Below are positions 43,109 through 51,878 of a DNA stretch of 64,000 nt, piece by piece. The position numbers were made by a program, and so were the translations under genes. The notes beneath the pieces are model-generated. The model was given only the letters and a program-made list of their open reading frames with translations, was not told where the DNA came from and ran no database searches. Position 1 is the stretch's first letter. Every line of letters begins with the position of its first letter. The stretch lies in NCBI GenBank assembly GCA_963785075.1, contig CAWATW010000003.1, positions 1 to 64,000 of the forward strand, read 5' to 3'. The DNA is from JAOUGY01 sp963785075. Lineage in GTDB: Bacteria > Actinomycetota > Acidimicrobiia > Spongiisociales > ZC4RG35.

Positions 43109-43924
43109 TCAGCCCACCGTTCCCCAGAACAGGGTCTCCGTGAACAGCGCGTAGTAGTCGGACCGGTCGAGGATGAAGTCGGGCGAATCGGGCCGGCACA
43201 GGCGGAGGAACACCTCACCATCGGCCGCCGAGAGCTCGACTTCGGCCGCCGGCCAGCGCATTGCCAGGAGGGCGGCGAGGGCGTCGCGGAGCTGTGGCGC
43301 CAGCGGAGCGCAGGCCTGCCCGACGAACGTCAGGGCCCGAGGGTCACGGAGACCGGCGGCGGCCAGCAGCCCCAGCCCGCGCAGGTGATGCTGCTCCGGC
43401 GGCGAGCCCTCGGAGAACGGGGCGAGGCCGGGGGTGGTGGCGTTCAGCCGTGCCTCGAGCCGCGGATACCCGGGGAGCAGCATCTGCGAAGACCAGACCA
43501 GCAGGGCCACCGGGCCGCCGGGCCGTACCACGCGGGCGAGCTCGGCGACTGCGGCCACCGGGTCAGGGATGCCGTAGCCGACGCAGTTGGCGCTCCACGC
43601 CCAGTCGAACTCGCCGGCGGTGAAGGGCAGGCGCCGGACGTCACCCGCGACGACCTCGATTCGGCCCGACATGCCTGCTCTCGCGGCCCGGAACCGTGCC
43701 TCGGCCAGCAGCCCCGCCAGGAGGTCCACGCCCACCACCCTCCCGGCCTCACCGACCGCGTCGGCCAGCAGCAGCGCCTGCAGCCCGATCCCGCATCCGG
43801 CGTCCAGACCCCGGCTGCCTTCGGCCGGCGCCAGGGCGGCGATGGCCGCACGGTTGAGCGGAGCCACCAGCGGGTCGGTGGCCAGGAGGTGCTCGGCGTA
43901 CTCGCGCGCTTGCTCGCCTTCCAT
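43109..43924 (-). CDS. Class I SAM-dependent methyltransferase
   Basis: 271 residues. SAM motif GLDAGCGIGLQALLLAD, VVGVDLLAGLLAEAR, VVAGDVRRLPFTAGEFDWAW and LARVVRPGGPVALL. The C-terminal part is helical, as in enzymes for bulky hydrophobic acceptors. It is the last gene of the leftward accessory operon (36-base gap). The substrate is unknown. Confidence 0.88.
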   Translation of the reverse strand: MEGEQAREYAEHLLATDPLVAPLNRAAIAALAPAEGSRGLDAGCGIGLQALLLADAVGEAGRVVGVDLLAGLLAEARFRAARAGMSGRIEVVAGDVRRLPFTAGEFDWAWSANCVGYGIPDPVAAVAELARVVRPGGPVALLVWSSQMLLPGYPRLEARLNATTPGLAPFSEGSPPEQHHLRGLGLLAAAGLRDPRALTFVGQACAPLAPQLRDALAALLAMRWPAAEVELSAADGEVFLRLCRPDSPDFILDRSDYYALFTETLFWGTVG

Positions 43925-43959
43925 CCGCTCACTCCCAGGCTTCGGCCCTGCCGGCCACG

Positions 43960-44388
43960 CTACCGGTGGATGACATCCAGGTTCACCTTCGTGGGCCGGA
44001 TCCGACAGACGACCCGGGTCTCTCGCTCCTGCTGCTCGGCCGGGAAGACCCCGCCGTAGTAGCGCCCGTGCCGGGTGTAGCGCCGGGTCAGCTCGTCGGC
44101 CAGCTCGATCGCCCCCTCCCGGATGATCTCGACGTCCCCGCGTATCTCGATCCAGCGGCTGCCGTCATGGGGGTCGACCACCAGCACGGTCGCCTGCCGC
44201 CGGGCCGCCATGTTGCGGCCCTTGGCTCGTTCGAGCGTCGTGCTGATGAGCACATGCGTCCCGTCGAAGCCGCACCACACCGGCTGCGCCTGGGGGAACC
44301 CGCTCGGGAGGAGGGTGGCGAGCACGGCGTGGATCGGCTGCTCCAGCAGATCGCGGTGGGACACGGGGATGGCGACCGTCGGCTTCAT
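43960..44388 (-). CDS. Split-barrel (PPOX class) F420/FMN-dependent oxidoreductase
   Basis: 142 residues from ATG 44388, overlapping the upstream paralogue's stop (ATGA). PPOX fold: HAVLATLLPSGFPQAQPVWC, then VLISTTLERAKGRNMAARRQ and VLVVDPHDGSRWIEIRGDVE, the pattern of actinobacterial F420-binding flavin/deazaflavin oxidoreductases. It is 40-45% similar by eye to its neighbour, a tandem duplication. A longer upstream frame is an out-of-frame shadow. Confidence 0.85.
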   Translation of the reverse strand: MKPTVAIPVSHRDLLEQPIHAVLATLLPSGFPQAQPVWCGFDGTHVLISTTLERAKGRNMAARRQATVLVVDPHDGSRWIEIRGDVEIIREGAIELADELTRRYTRHGRYYGGVFPAEQQERETRVVCRIRPTKVNLDVIHR

Positions 44389-44807
44389 GCGAACCTCTCG
44401 GCGCGCACCTGTACCGGCGCGATCCGGGCGATCACCGGAACCTCGGTCTTGGCGAAATCGGCCGGCACCACCTGCCCGAAGTAGTGCTCCGCCCCGGCGT
44501 AGAGCGCGGCCAACCGGTCGAGATGCGCCGGCGCACCCTCGACGATCTCGACCGTCCCCCGCACCTCGATCCAGCGGAGGGGGTCCGTGGGGTCGACCGC
44601 CAGCAGCGCCACCCGGGGGCGAGCGCGCATGTTCCGCTCCTTGCGGAAGCCCCTCATGGTGTTGACCCGGACCCACGGTCCTTCGAGATCGCACCAGACC
44701 ACCGTCGCCTGGGGCTGGCCGTCGGGCATGATCGTCACGAGCACCGCATCGACCGGGCCTTCGAGGAGGTCCCGGTGGGAACCGGGGATGGGCGCGATCC
44801 TCGTCAC
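44385..44807 (-). CDS. Split-barrel (PPOX class) oxidoreductase, paralogue
   Basis: 140 residues from GTG 44807 (GGAGGG site). Shares SHRDLLE-P-DAVLVT, P-QPQATVVWCDLEG, RKERNMRARPRVALLAVDP and LRWIEVRGTVEIVEG with the following gene. The cofactor is probably F420 or FMN. The pair may form a heterodimer or act on related substrates of the same pathway. Confidence 0.85.
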   Translation of the reverse strand: MTRIAPIPGSHRDLLEGPVDAVLVTIMPDGQPQATVVWCDLEGPWVRVNTMRGFRKERNMRARPRVALLAVDPTDPLRWIEVRGTVEIVEGAPAHLDRLAALYAGAEHYFGQVVPADFAKTEVPVIARIAPVQVRAERFA

Positions 44808-44833
44808 CTGGCCTCACCCTCCTTTCGCCGACC

Positions 44834-46363
44834 TCACCCGGAGTCGGAGGACCCGCCCCGTCGCCGCACGACCATCGACGTCGCCGCGACCGCCCCCGTC
44901 GCTCCCAGTATCCGGATGGCCCAGAGGCGGGGGTTCCGGACGGCGGGCCGCTTGTCGAGGGTGATCGGCATACGGTCGAAGTGCAGCCGGGTGGTTGCGC
45001 CCGCCGCTCCCTGCCCGAAGACCAGCCGCATCACGTCGGTCCCGGTCCCGAACAGATCGATTCCGAAGACGTACGGGTCCGTCTCGTCGAGGGGCAAGAG
45101 ATGGAACCCCCGGTACATGGTCGGGATGGGAGTGAGGAACCGAAGCATCGGCTGGCCGCCCCGGAGGAAAATCTCGACGCCGGCCCCCATCAGGGTGCGC
45201 AGGCGGACGTCGCTCGCACGGGCGGAGAGCGCATACCAGCCGCAGATGTCACCCCAGATCTCGGGATGGTGCGGGACCCCGCGAACGATCTCGGCGCCCG
45301 GCACGCCGACCAGCCGCCTGAGCAGTCCGGACAGCTCAGCAGGCAGCCAGAAGTCGGCCTGATGGGCCCCGTTGGTGAAGGCCATGACCCCGACCCCGTC
45401 TCGGGGCGCCACCAAGATCTGGGAGTGGAACCCCGGCAAGGTCCCCTGATGCCCGACGACGGGATGCCCTCCCAGATCCTCGCGGAAGAACGCCAGACCC
45501 AGACCGGGGATCCTCGGATCGGGCTGGTGGTGCGGTTCGAACATCATCGCCAATGTCTCGGGCTTGAGCACCGAGCCGTGCTCGTTGCTCCCACCCCCGA
45601 GCAGGGCAGCCAGGTACCGAGCCATATCCCGTGGAGTGGAGTAGATCGAGGCGGCCCCGACGGTCACCATGTCGCGCAAGCGGATCTCCTTCACGCCGCC
45701 GGAGCGGATCTCGTATCCGGCGGCGAGCCGGGACTCCACCCGCGGCGATCGTATGAGATCGGTGTCCTCCATGCCGAGGGGTTCGAAGATGTGCCGGCGG
45801 AAGTAGCTCGCGAGCGGCTCCCCGGCCACGTCCTGCACCACTTGTCCTACCGTGGCGGGGCTGTGGTTGCCGTACACGAACCGGGTCCCCGTCTCGGCGT
45901 ACTGGCGAAGGGCTCCTCGGTAGTACTCCGCCAGCGAGGGCACCGGGCGGCCCGCCTCGACGCTCTCGCCGAAGTCGGGCAGCCACGCCCCCCAGGGGCG
46001 CGCCACCTCGGGGAGTCCGGCCGTGTGGGTGAGGAGATGGCGCAGCGTCGCCGGCCGGTGGCCGGCCTGGGCGGGGACCAGCCGGTAGGCGCGCAGGTAG
46101 CGGTGGGCCGGAGCGTCGAGGTTGACCGCGCCCTGCTCCCACAACTGCATCAGGGCGATCGCCGTGAAGGTCTTGGTGATCGAGGCGATACGGAAGGCAG
46201 TGTCTTCCGTGATCGGCGTCTTCGCCGCCAGGTCCGCCACCCCGTTCCCGACGAAGGTGAACCCCCCGTCGTGCACCACGCCGACCGCCAACCCGACCAC
46301 CGGATGGCGACCGGCGATCTCTGCGACCCAGCCTCTCAACTCGAGATCGTCGAAGTCCGCCAC
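44834..46363 (-). CDS. Serine hydrolase (class C beta-lactamase/esterase fold)
   Basis: 509 residues. Catalytic SxxK is ASITKTFTAIA, YxN is VYGNHSPATVG, and HxG is VVGHQGTLPG. No signal peptide, but a C-terminal hydrophobic/basic tail (IRILGATGAVAATSMVVRRR) that could attach it to the membrane. Family members are esterases, transesterases or D-Ala peptidases; within an operon with WS/DGAT an acyl-ester activity is a reasonable guess. Confidence 0.88.
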   Translation of the reverse strand: MADFDDLELRGWVAEIAGRHPVVGLAVGVVHDGGFTFVGNGVADLAAKTPITEDTAFRIASITKTFTAIALMQLWEQGAVNLDAPAHRYLRAYRLVPAQAGHRPATLRHLLTHTAGLPEVARPWGAWLPDFGESVEAGRPVPSLAEYYRGALRQYAETGTRFVYGNHSPATVGQVVQDVAGEPLASYFRRHIFEPLGMEDTDLIRSPRVESRLAAGYEIRSGGVKEIRLRDMVTVGAASIYSTPRDMARYLAALLGGGSNEHGSVLKPETLAMMFEPHHQPDPRIPGLGLAFFREDLGGHPVVGHQGTLPGFHSQILVAPRDGVGVMAFTNGAHQADFWLPAELSGLLRRLVGVPGAEIVRGVPHHPEIWGDICGWYALSARASDVRLRTLMGAGVEIFLRGGQPMLRFLTPIPTMYRGFHLLPLDETDPYVFGIDLFGTGTDVMRLVFGQGAAGATTRLHFDRMPITLDKRPAVRNPRLWAIRILGATGAVAATSMVVRRRGGSSDSG

Positions 46364-46375
46364 AGCCCGCTCCTT

Positions 46376-47767
46376 TCAATGTCGACCCGCATGTGCCACC
46401 CGACCGGCAGCGACCCGCCCACCGACGAGCGCCTCGAGTTCTTCCCTCAGCCCCTCGGCGAGGACGTCGAGGTCGGGGTAGGCGTCCCCGTCGGCGGTCA
46501 TCGCGATGTCGAAGGCCCCCGCGTATGAGAGTGCGCCGACGCCGAGCGCCACGGTGCCGATCAGGTTCAGCACCGGGAACACCTCCAGCACCCGGGCCCC
46601 TGCCAGGTACAGCGGCCGCTCGGGTCCCGCGACGTTGGCGCTCATCACGTCCACCCGCTGCCGCTTGATGGCTGCCAGCATCACTGCCGAGACGATCCGG
46701 CTGCGGAACAGCGTTCCCAGCGACGTGCGACTCCGCGCCTTCCGTTCCGAGGTGATCGCTGCGATCTGCCGTAGCCGCTCTCCGGGATCGACCTCTCCTA
46801 CCGGGAGCGGGACGACCATCTGGCTGATCAGGTTCCCTTCCCCCGGAGCGGTCCGTCCACGGCGCAACGAGACTGGCACGTAGATGGGGAGAGTGAGCCC
46901 GTCGACCGGTTCGCCCCTGTTCCGCAGCACGGCGCGCAGGCCGCCGGCAGTCGCCGTCAACAGGACGTCGTTGACGGTGGCGTCGTGGCCGGCGGCGACC
47001 TTTCTGACCTGCTCGAGGGTGCCGTGGACCAACGCCAACCGCCGATCCGGACCGATCAGGCGGTGGAGGCTCGTCATCGCACCAGGCTCCTCCGCCAGCA
47101 GCTCGCGCAGCGCCGGCACCCCCGCCCGCAGCCTGCGGAAAGTCTCACGCGGCCGGGCGAGCTGCGACACCGCGCCGGCCAGCTCCCCGCCGTGCCGGCG
47201 CAGGTTGTCGGTCAGCAGCTCGGCGCCCGAGGGCGGCAGGGCGGGCGTCCAGGGGGGCACCGGAGCGAGGGGGGTGTCCTCAGCCGGGTCGAGGAACATC
47301 CCTATCGTCTTGATCGCCGCCAGGCCGTCGGCGATGGCATGGTGCATCCGGACGAAGAGCCCCACCCGCCCGTCCGCCGGCCCGGTCAGAAACCACATCT
47401 CCCACAGCGGCCGGGACCGGTGCAAGGGCCGCCTCTTGAGGTGCTCGACCATTCGGAGCAGCTCGGCCTCACCGCCGGGGTCCGGCAGCGGCAACACCCG
47501 GAGGTGCTCGGAGAGGTCGAAGTCGGGGTCGTCCATCCAATACGGTCCCCCCAAGCCGCGTCGGGGAGTCGTGAGGAGCTGGCGGAACCGAGGAACCAGA
47601 TGCAGCCGGGACCGGATCACCTCGGTCACGTCCTCGATCCGGAGGCTCCCGTCGCGATCGAGCAGCCCGCCGCCGTCGAGGAAGACCAGGGCGCCGATGT
47701 CCTGGGGCCAGACCTCATCGCCTCGCAACATGAGACTGTCCCCTGCGCTCAGCCGGTCGATCGACAT
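46376..47767 (-). CDS. Wax-ester synthase/diacylglycerol acyltransferase
   Basis: 463 residues from ATG 47767 (GAGGTGA site); only 4 bases separate it from the amidase stop. Catalytic HHxxxDG is HHAIADG at 142-148; the C-terminal DUF1298 part (LTLPIYVPVSLRR, SANVAGPERPLYLAG, LNLIGTVALGVGALSYAG) is complete. It esterifies fatty acyl-CoA to alcohols or diglycerides, forming storage or cell-envelope lipids. Confidence 0.93.
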   Translation of the reverse strand: MSIDRLSAGDSLMLRGDEVWPQDIGALVFLDGGGLLDRDGSLRIEDVTEVIRSRLHLVPRFRQLLTTPRRGLGGPYWMDDPDFDLSEHLRVLPLPDPGGEAELLRMVEHLKRRPLHRSRPLWEMWFLTGPADGRVGLFVRMHHAIADGLAAIKTIGMFLDPAEDTPLAPVPPWTPALPPSGAELLTDNLRRHGGELAGAVSQLARPRETFRRLRAGVPALRELLAEEPGAMTSLHRLIGPDRRLALVHGTLEQVRKVAAGHDATVNDVLLTATAGGLRAVLRNRGEPVDGLTLPIYVPVSLRRGRTAPGEGNLISQMVVPLPVGEVDPGERLRQIAAITSERKARSRTSLGTLFRSRIVSAVMLAAIKRQRVDVMSANVAGPERPLYLAGARVLEVFPVLNLIGTVALGVGALSYAGAFDIAMTADGDAYPDLDVLAEGLREELEALVGGRVAAGRVAHAGRH

Positions 47768-47771
47768 GTCG

Positions 47772-49199
47772 TCACCTCTTCCTCGGATCGATCGGCGTGA
47801 AGATGCCGACCCGATCTTCGATCGCGGCCGCTGCATCGACGCACAGGTCCTCGCGGTAGCGGGGGCCGATCACCTGCACCTCTTGTGGAAGCCCTCCCTC
47901 GACGCCGACGGGCACGGCCACCGCGGGTAGCCCCAGGGCATTGACGGCCAGGGCCATTCGCATTCCGCCGACGATCTCCTCGACCTTCGGGGTGGTCAGA
48001 TCCTCTCCTGCTTCGAAAGGGAGGCCGGCAAATATCGGCGCCACGATCAGCGGATAGGTCTCCTGGAACTCGCCCCACGCCCTCAGGATCGACTGCCGAA
48101 CCATGAAGCTCTGCACGGTCGCCGCCGGATCGGGATCACCCGCCACCTCGAAGAACGACACCATGAACCGCGCCGTATCTGCCGGCGCCAGGAGCGACAT
48201 CATCTGCCAACCCGCCCGGACCTCGGGCGTGTTCAGCATGCTGAGCAGCGCCCTCGCTGCCTCCCAGATCGACGGCGGTTCCACCTCGTCGACCTCGTAG
48301 CCGGCCTCCTCGAGGAGCCCCGCCGTCTTCCGGACACCCTCCTGCACCTGCCGGGCGACCCCCCGGCCTGCGGGATCCGTGACCAGCGCCACCCGGATCG
48401 GACGAGCGAGGTCGGGGCCGCGGAGCGGCGCCGCCACAGTCCACGGGTCCCGCCAGGTGGGACCGGCCATCACCTCGAAGGCGGCCCGCAGGTCGGTCAC
48501 CCGCCGGGCCATCGGTCCGTTGACGGCCGTGAGCTGGACGCCGATCGGCGAATCGGCCGGCTCGAGCGTCGATCCGTTCGGGATCCGCCCGAGCGTGGGC
48601 TTGAGGGCGGCCACCCCGCAGCACTGGGCGGGCCAGCGCAGCGAACCGAGCCCATCGTTGCCGATGCCCAGGGGACTCATCCCGGTGGCGAGTGCAACGC
48701 CCTCACCTCCGCTGGAGGCCCCGGGAGTCAGGGTGGGGTCCCAGGGGTTGACGGTCGGCCCCCACAACTCGCTGTCGGTATGCCACCGCACCGCAAACGT
48801 GGGGCAGTTGGTGCGGCCGATGGGGATCGCCCCCGCAGCCCGCATGCGCGCCACAACGGGAGCGTCGGCGGACGGATAGGCGGCCGACAGGATCTTGGCG
48901 CCCTGGGTGGTGGGGGTCCCGGCCAGGTCGAGATTCTCCTTGACGGTGAAGGGGACGCCGTGGAACGGCGGCAGGTCACCGCCGGCGGCAGACACCCGGT
49001 CGGCCGACTCAGCCGCCTCGAGGGCCCGCTCACCGAGGACGACGGTCACCGCTTTGACGGAGGGGTTCACCTGCTCGATCCGCCGCAGGTGAGCTTCGAC
49101 CACTTCGCGGGCGGATGCACGTCCCGATCCGATCTCCCGGGCAAGCTCGAAGGCGCTCAGGCGCCAGAGATCGGTGCTGGTGTTGGTGACGACGTTCAT
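47772..49199 (-). CDS. Amidase-signature family enzyme
   Basis: 475 residues from ATG 49199, sharing one base with the preceding stop. The Ser-cisSer-Lys triad is readable: Lys in PFTVKENLDL, cis-Ser in TPGASSGGEG, nucleophile Ser in GNDGLGSLRWPA. The usual GSDxGGS reads GNDGLGS, an unusual oxyanion-loop variant. It hydrolyses an unknown amide. It is central in the accessory operon. Confidence 0.9.
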   Translation of the reverse strand: MNVVTNTSTDLWRLSAFELAREIGSGRASAREVVEAHLRRIEQVNPSVKAVTVVLGERALEAAESADRVSAAGGDLPPFHGVPFTVKENLDLAGTPTTQGAKILSAAYPSADAPVVARMRAAGAIPIGRTNCPTFAVRWHTDSELWGPTVNPWDPTLTPGASSGGEGVALATGMSPLGIGNDGLGSLRWPAQCCGVAALKPTLGRIPNGSTLEPADSPIGVQLTAVNGPMARRVTDLRAAFEVMAGPTWRDPWTVAAPLRGPDLARPIRVALVTDPAGRGVARQVQEGVRKTAGLLEEAGYEVDEVEPPSIWEAARALLSMLNTPEVRAGWQMMSLLAPADTARFMVSFFEVAGDPDPAATVQSFMVRQSILRAWGEFQETYPLIVAPIFAGLPFEAGEDLTTPKVEEIVGGMRMALAVNALGLPAVAVPVGVEGGLPQEVQVIGPRYREDLCVDAAAAIEDRVGIFTPIDPRKR

Positions 49200-49546
49200 C
49201 AGGCGACCTCCACGGAGGGGTCCCTTTGCGTCCGGAAGAGCCGGATCGGCTGCCCACCCAGGTGGGTGTGGAGCGTGACGCCTCCCGGTTGCCGGACGAA
49301 CACCTGGACGCCGAAGCCCATCACGCAGGGCCCGCGCACGTCGGACCCGGGCGGGAGCCGGGATCTCCCGGAGACAGCCCGCCACCGCTCGGGATCGTGC
49401 GGAGCTTCGACGGGTTCCTCACGCTTGGGTAGTCCGAACAAACCGCGGAGCACCGCCCTGAACTCGATCGGCAGCCACACGCACGCCCCGCTCGAGCCGC
49501 TGGTGACTGCGATCAAGGCCCCTTGGATCGGCTTCGGGAGCCTCAT
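49199..49546 (-). CDS. Unknown 115-aa protein heading the accessory operon
   Basis: From ATG 49546 (MRLPKPIQGALIAVTSGSSG...). It ends with a beta-rich segment (VRGPCVMGFGVQVFVRQPGG, LHTHLGGQPIRLF). No family is recognised; no signal peptide or helix bundle. The one-base overlap with the amidase start implies translational coupling and a shared pathway. Confidence 0.6.
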   Translation of the reverse strand: MRLPKPIQGALIAVTSGSSGACVWLPIEFRAVLRGLFGLPKREEPVEAPHDPERWRAVSGRSRLPPGSDVRGPCVMGFGVQVFVRQPGGVTLHTHLGGQPIRLFRTQRDPSVEVA

Positions 49547-50048
49547 CGAACCCACCTCTGCTCGCTCTGCTCGGGCCTGCCTCACGTCCTGGCATAGCCG
49601 GTGAGAAGTGAGACGGATAGAGATGAAGGGCCCATGTAGCCCGGCACGTCGAAAGCGCTTCGCCACGATCCGTGGTCCCATCCGAGCCTGGCCGGGTGCC
49701 GTGGGTGCTGTGCTCACCGACGGTGCAGCCCGGGGACGGGAAGACCCGATAGAGGTTCTGGAGGGTCGGTGTGCTCGGGTGCTTCTACTCCGAGGTGGGA
49801 GCCCGGGGGCAGAAACCACGGTGGGCCGATGGGGTATCCCCGGACACGAAGACACCGATGAACATCGGTGCTGGTGAGGGCCAAGCTGCCCGTGCACGGC
49901 TACCGGTTGATCGATCACCAGTGACGGCCGCCTCCGAGTGTCGTTGATGGGTCAGGCCGGCGGGCATCGCCTTCACCAGAGGACGAGGCCTGATCGAATG
50001 GCACATCTCCGTATACGGCCGGAGGATTGGGACACCCCGTACACGATG
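49547..50048. other. 502-bp intergenic region with palindromes
   Basis: No supported gene. It must contain the operon promoter. It holds CACCGATG-AA-CATCGGTG (49853-49870, a perfect 8-bp stem), GGGGTATCCCC (49830-49840), and a GC-rich stretch with CTCGG/CCGAG pairing near 49775-49793. A structured leader or decayed element is possible. Confidence 0.4.
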
Positions 50049-51878
50049 TCACCGCGGGGCGAGCACATCCAGCACCGCGTTCACCACCAGGTCTGGACGA
50101 TCCCATATGACCATGTGCATACCGGTCCCTTCGGCAACGATCAATGTGCCCTCGGTCGAGAGGCGGGAGTAGAAAGCGAGTCCTGCTTGCCACGCGTCGT
50201 TGATCGCACGGGCACTTGTTTCTCCGAGGCCCTCCCGTGCGCGCTCGCTGAGGAAGACCGACTGTGGGTCCTGCCCGATCACTGTTAGCGGCACTTCGCC
50301 CAGACCGTCGACCGCGACCGACTGCTGGGGTGATAGATCGGCCCATGTGGGGTGTCCACCTTCACCCACGGTGGCATCTAGGAAGCTCGGGAAGCCGACC
50401 GGCATCGGGTCGACCAGGACCACTCCCGCGAGGTCGCTGCGTCCTTCGGCGAAGAGTCGGAGGCTATGGACGCCGTCTCCGCTGGCAACGAGGACGTACG
50501 GTCCGGGTATCCCATAGGCGTTGAGGGCTTCCTCCAGGTCGGCCGCCCGCTCCTGGGGCGATGCCTCACCCTCTACATACCCGTTGGCGCACACGAGGTA
50601 CCCCTCCTGGTTGAGTTGCGCCTGGACCACCGACCACGACCCGTAGTCGATCCAGTCGTACGGCTCGAGGATCACCGTCGGGCCTCCGGCGCGCTCGGGG
50701 CCCGAGCAAAGCAGGCGATGGGGGTGGCGGTTCCAGTCGTCGGCCACGATTGGGCCCGCCTCCAGAAGCGTGGCGGGGTCGACACGCACCAGAGCACCTG
50801 GATGGTAGAGGCTCACCCACAAGGCCGCGTCTGCCACCACCAGCCCGGCGGCCTTTCCCGGCAACGGGAAGCGCTCGACCAGACCTGTGCTCGGGTCGAC
50901 TCTCATGAGCAGGTGGTCGGTGTGCGAGGTCACCCAGAGCGCGCCGTCGAACCAGGTCATATCCAGCAGACCGAACGTGAGGCTGCCGAATGACCGGAAC
51001 TCGCCGGTGGCCGGCTCGAAGACGCTCAGGTTCGTTCCATACGGGTACTGGCCATCCATGAGGAACAGAGAACCACCCGCCTCGACCACCTGGCGGACTC
51101 CCCAGCCGTCAGCCGTCTGCGCTCCCGTCACGGTGGGAACCTCGAATTCCCCCCGCATCCCGTCGACAGACAGGCTCGAGATCAGGCCAGTGGTTGGGTC
51201 GTTCACCCAGAGGCGGCCGAATCCCTCACCCTTCAGCTCCCCGGTGGTCGTCGTCACGATCTCCCCAGCGGGTGAGATCTGCAGGAGTTGGCCCTGGTCG
51301 TTGCTGACCCACAGGGTGTCGCCGAACCAGGCGGCTCCGTGTCGGGGCTCACCCCCTATCGGGATGCGCTTGTCGACCCCACCTGCAGCGGGATCGAAGC
51401 GGAGCACCTCACCACCGTTGTCGTAGCTCAGCAGCCACAGGTGGTCACCGCCCACCACCACCCCCTCCACGTAGGCGTCGATCGGGTACGTCGCCTCGAT
51501 GACACCCTGTTCCGCGTCGACACGGTCGAGCGTTCGTTGCAGAGCCTCCATCACCCAGATCGTGTCGCCCTCGACGGCCATTGTCTTCACGCCGCCCATC
51601 TCCAACCTCGTCACAGTGTCGATCCCGGGGAGCTCGCCGAGGTTCCCGAAGCCGGGCGTCAACAGCGTCAGGGCATCGGCCGGAGGACTCGGTTGCAACG
51701 CCAGAAGGCCCAGGCCCGCAGCCACGATTGAGGCGAGCGTGGCGACCAGCCGACGAGGCCAGACGGTGGCGGGCATGGGAAGCGTGCCATGAACTCGCTC
51801 GTCGACCATGCTGCGCAGACGTTCCTTGTCGATGACGACGCCGGCCGCGGGGTCGGCCTGCTCGAACCGCTCGATCAT
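50049..51878 (-). CDS. Predicted anti-sigma-like membrane protein with beta-propeller and degenerate alpha/beta-hydrolase domain
   Basis: 609 residues from ATG 51878, overlapping the ECF sigma stop (ATGA). A short cytosolic head (IERFEQADPAAGVVIDKERL, RSMVDERV) and one membrane helix (about 45-62) precede an extracytoplasmic seven- or eight-bladed propeller (about 75-390). Its repeats read IWVMEALQRTLDRVD, LWLLSYDNGGEVLRFD, LWVSNDQGQLLQIS, LWVTSHTDHLLMRVD and LWVSLYHPGALVRVD. The remainder is an alpha/beta-hydrolase: PTVILEP, GPYVLVASGDGVHSLRLFAE, GVVLVDPMP and a C-terminal MHMVIWDRPDLV with His. The nucleophile elbow GxSxG is replaced by ASGDG, so the Ser is lost. It is a likely ligand-sensing anti-sigma factor; that role is inferred from operon position. 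Confidence 0.75.
   Translation of the reverse strand: MIERFEQADPAAGVVIDKERLRSMVDERVHGTLPMPATVWPRRLVATLASIVAAGLGLLALQPSPPADALTLLTPGFGNLGELPGIDTVTRLEMGGVKTMAVEGDTIWVMEALQRTLDRVDAEQGVIEATYPIDAYVEGVVVGGDHLWLLSYDNGGEVLRFDPAAGGVDKRIPIGGEPRHGAAWFGDTLWVSNDQGQLLQISPAGEIVTTTTGELKGEGFGRLWVNDPTTGLISSLSVDGMRGEFEVPTVTGAQTADGWGVRQVVEAGGSLFLMDGQYPYGTNLSVFEPATGEFRSFGSLTFGLLDMTWFDGALWVTSHTDHLLMRVDPSTGLVERFPLPGKAAGLVVADAALWVSLYHPGALVRVDPATLLEAGPIVADDWNRHPHRLLCSGPERAGGPTVILEPYDWIDYGSWSVVQAQLNQEGYLVCANGYVEGEASPQERAADLEEALNAYGIPGPYVLVASGDGVHSLRLFAEGRSDLAGVVLVDPMPVGFPSFLDATVGEGGHPTWADLSPQQSVAVDGLGEVPLTVIGQDPQSVFLSERAREGLGETSARAINDAWQAGLAFYSRLSTEGTLIVAEGTGMHMVIWDRPDLVVNAVLDVLAPR

Noticed and set aside
43960..44817. 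285-aa leftward frame spanning both PPOX genes
   Set aside because: Its first half is out of frame with the upstream PPOX gene; the true second gene starts at ATG 44388 with an ATGA overlap.
49608..49877. Group II intron or other ribozyme fragment
   Set aside because: The GC-rich, palindrome-containing stretch looked suggestive, but no domain V/VI consensus or reverse transcriptase part could be recognised.
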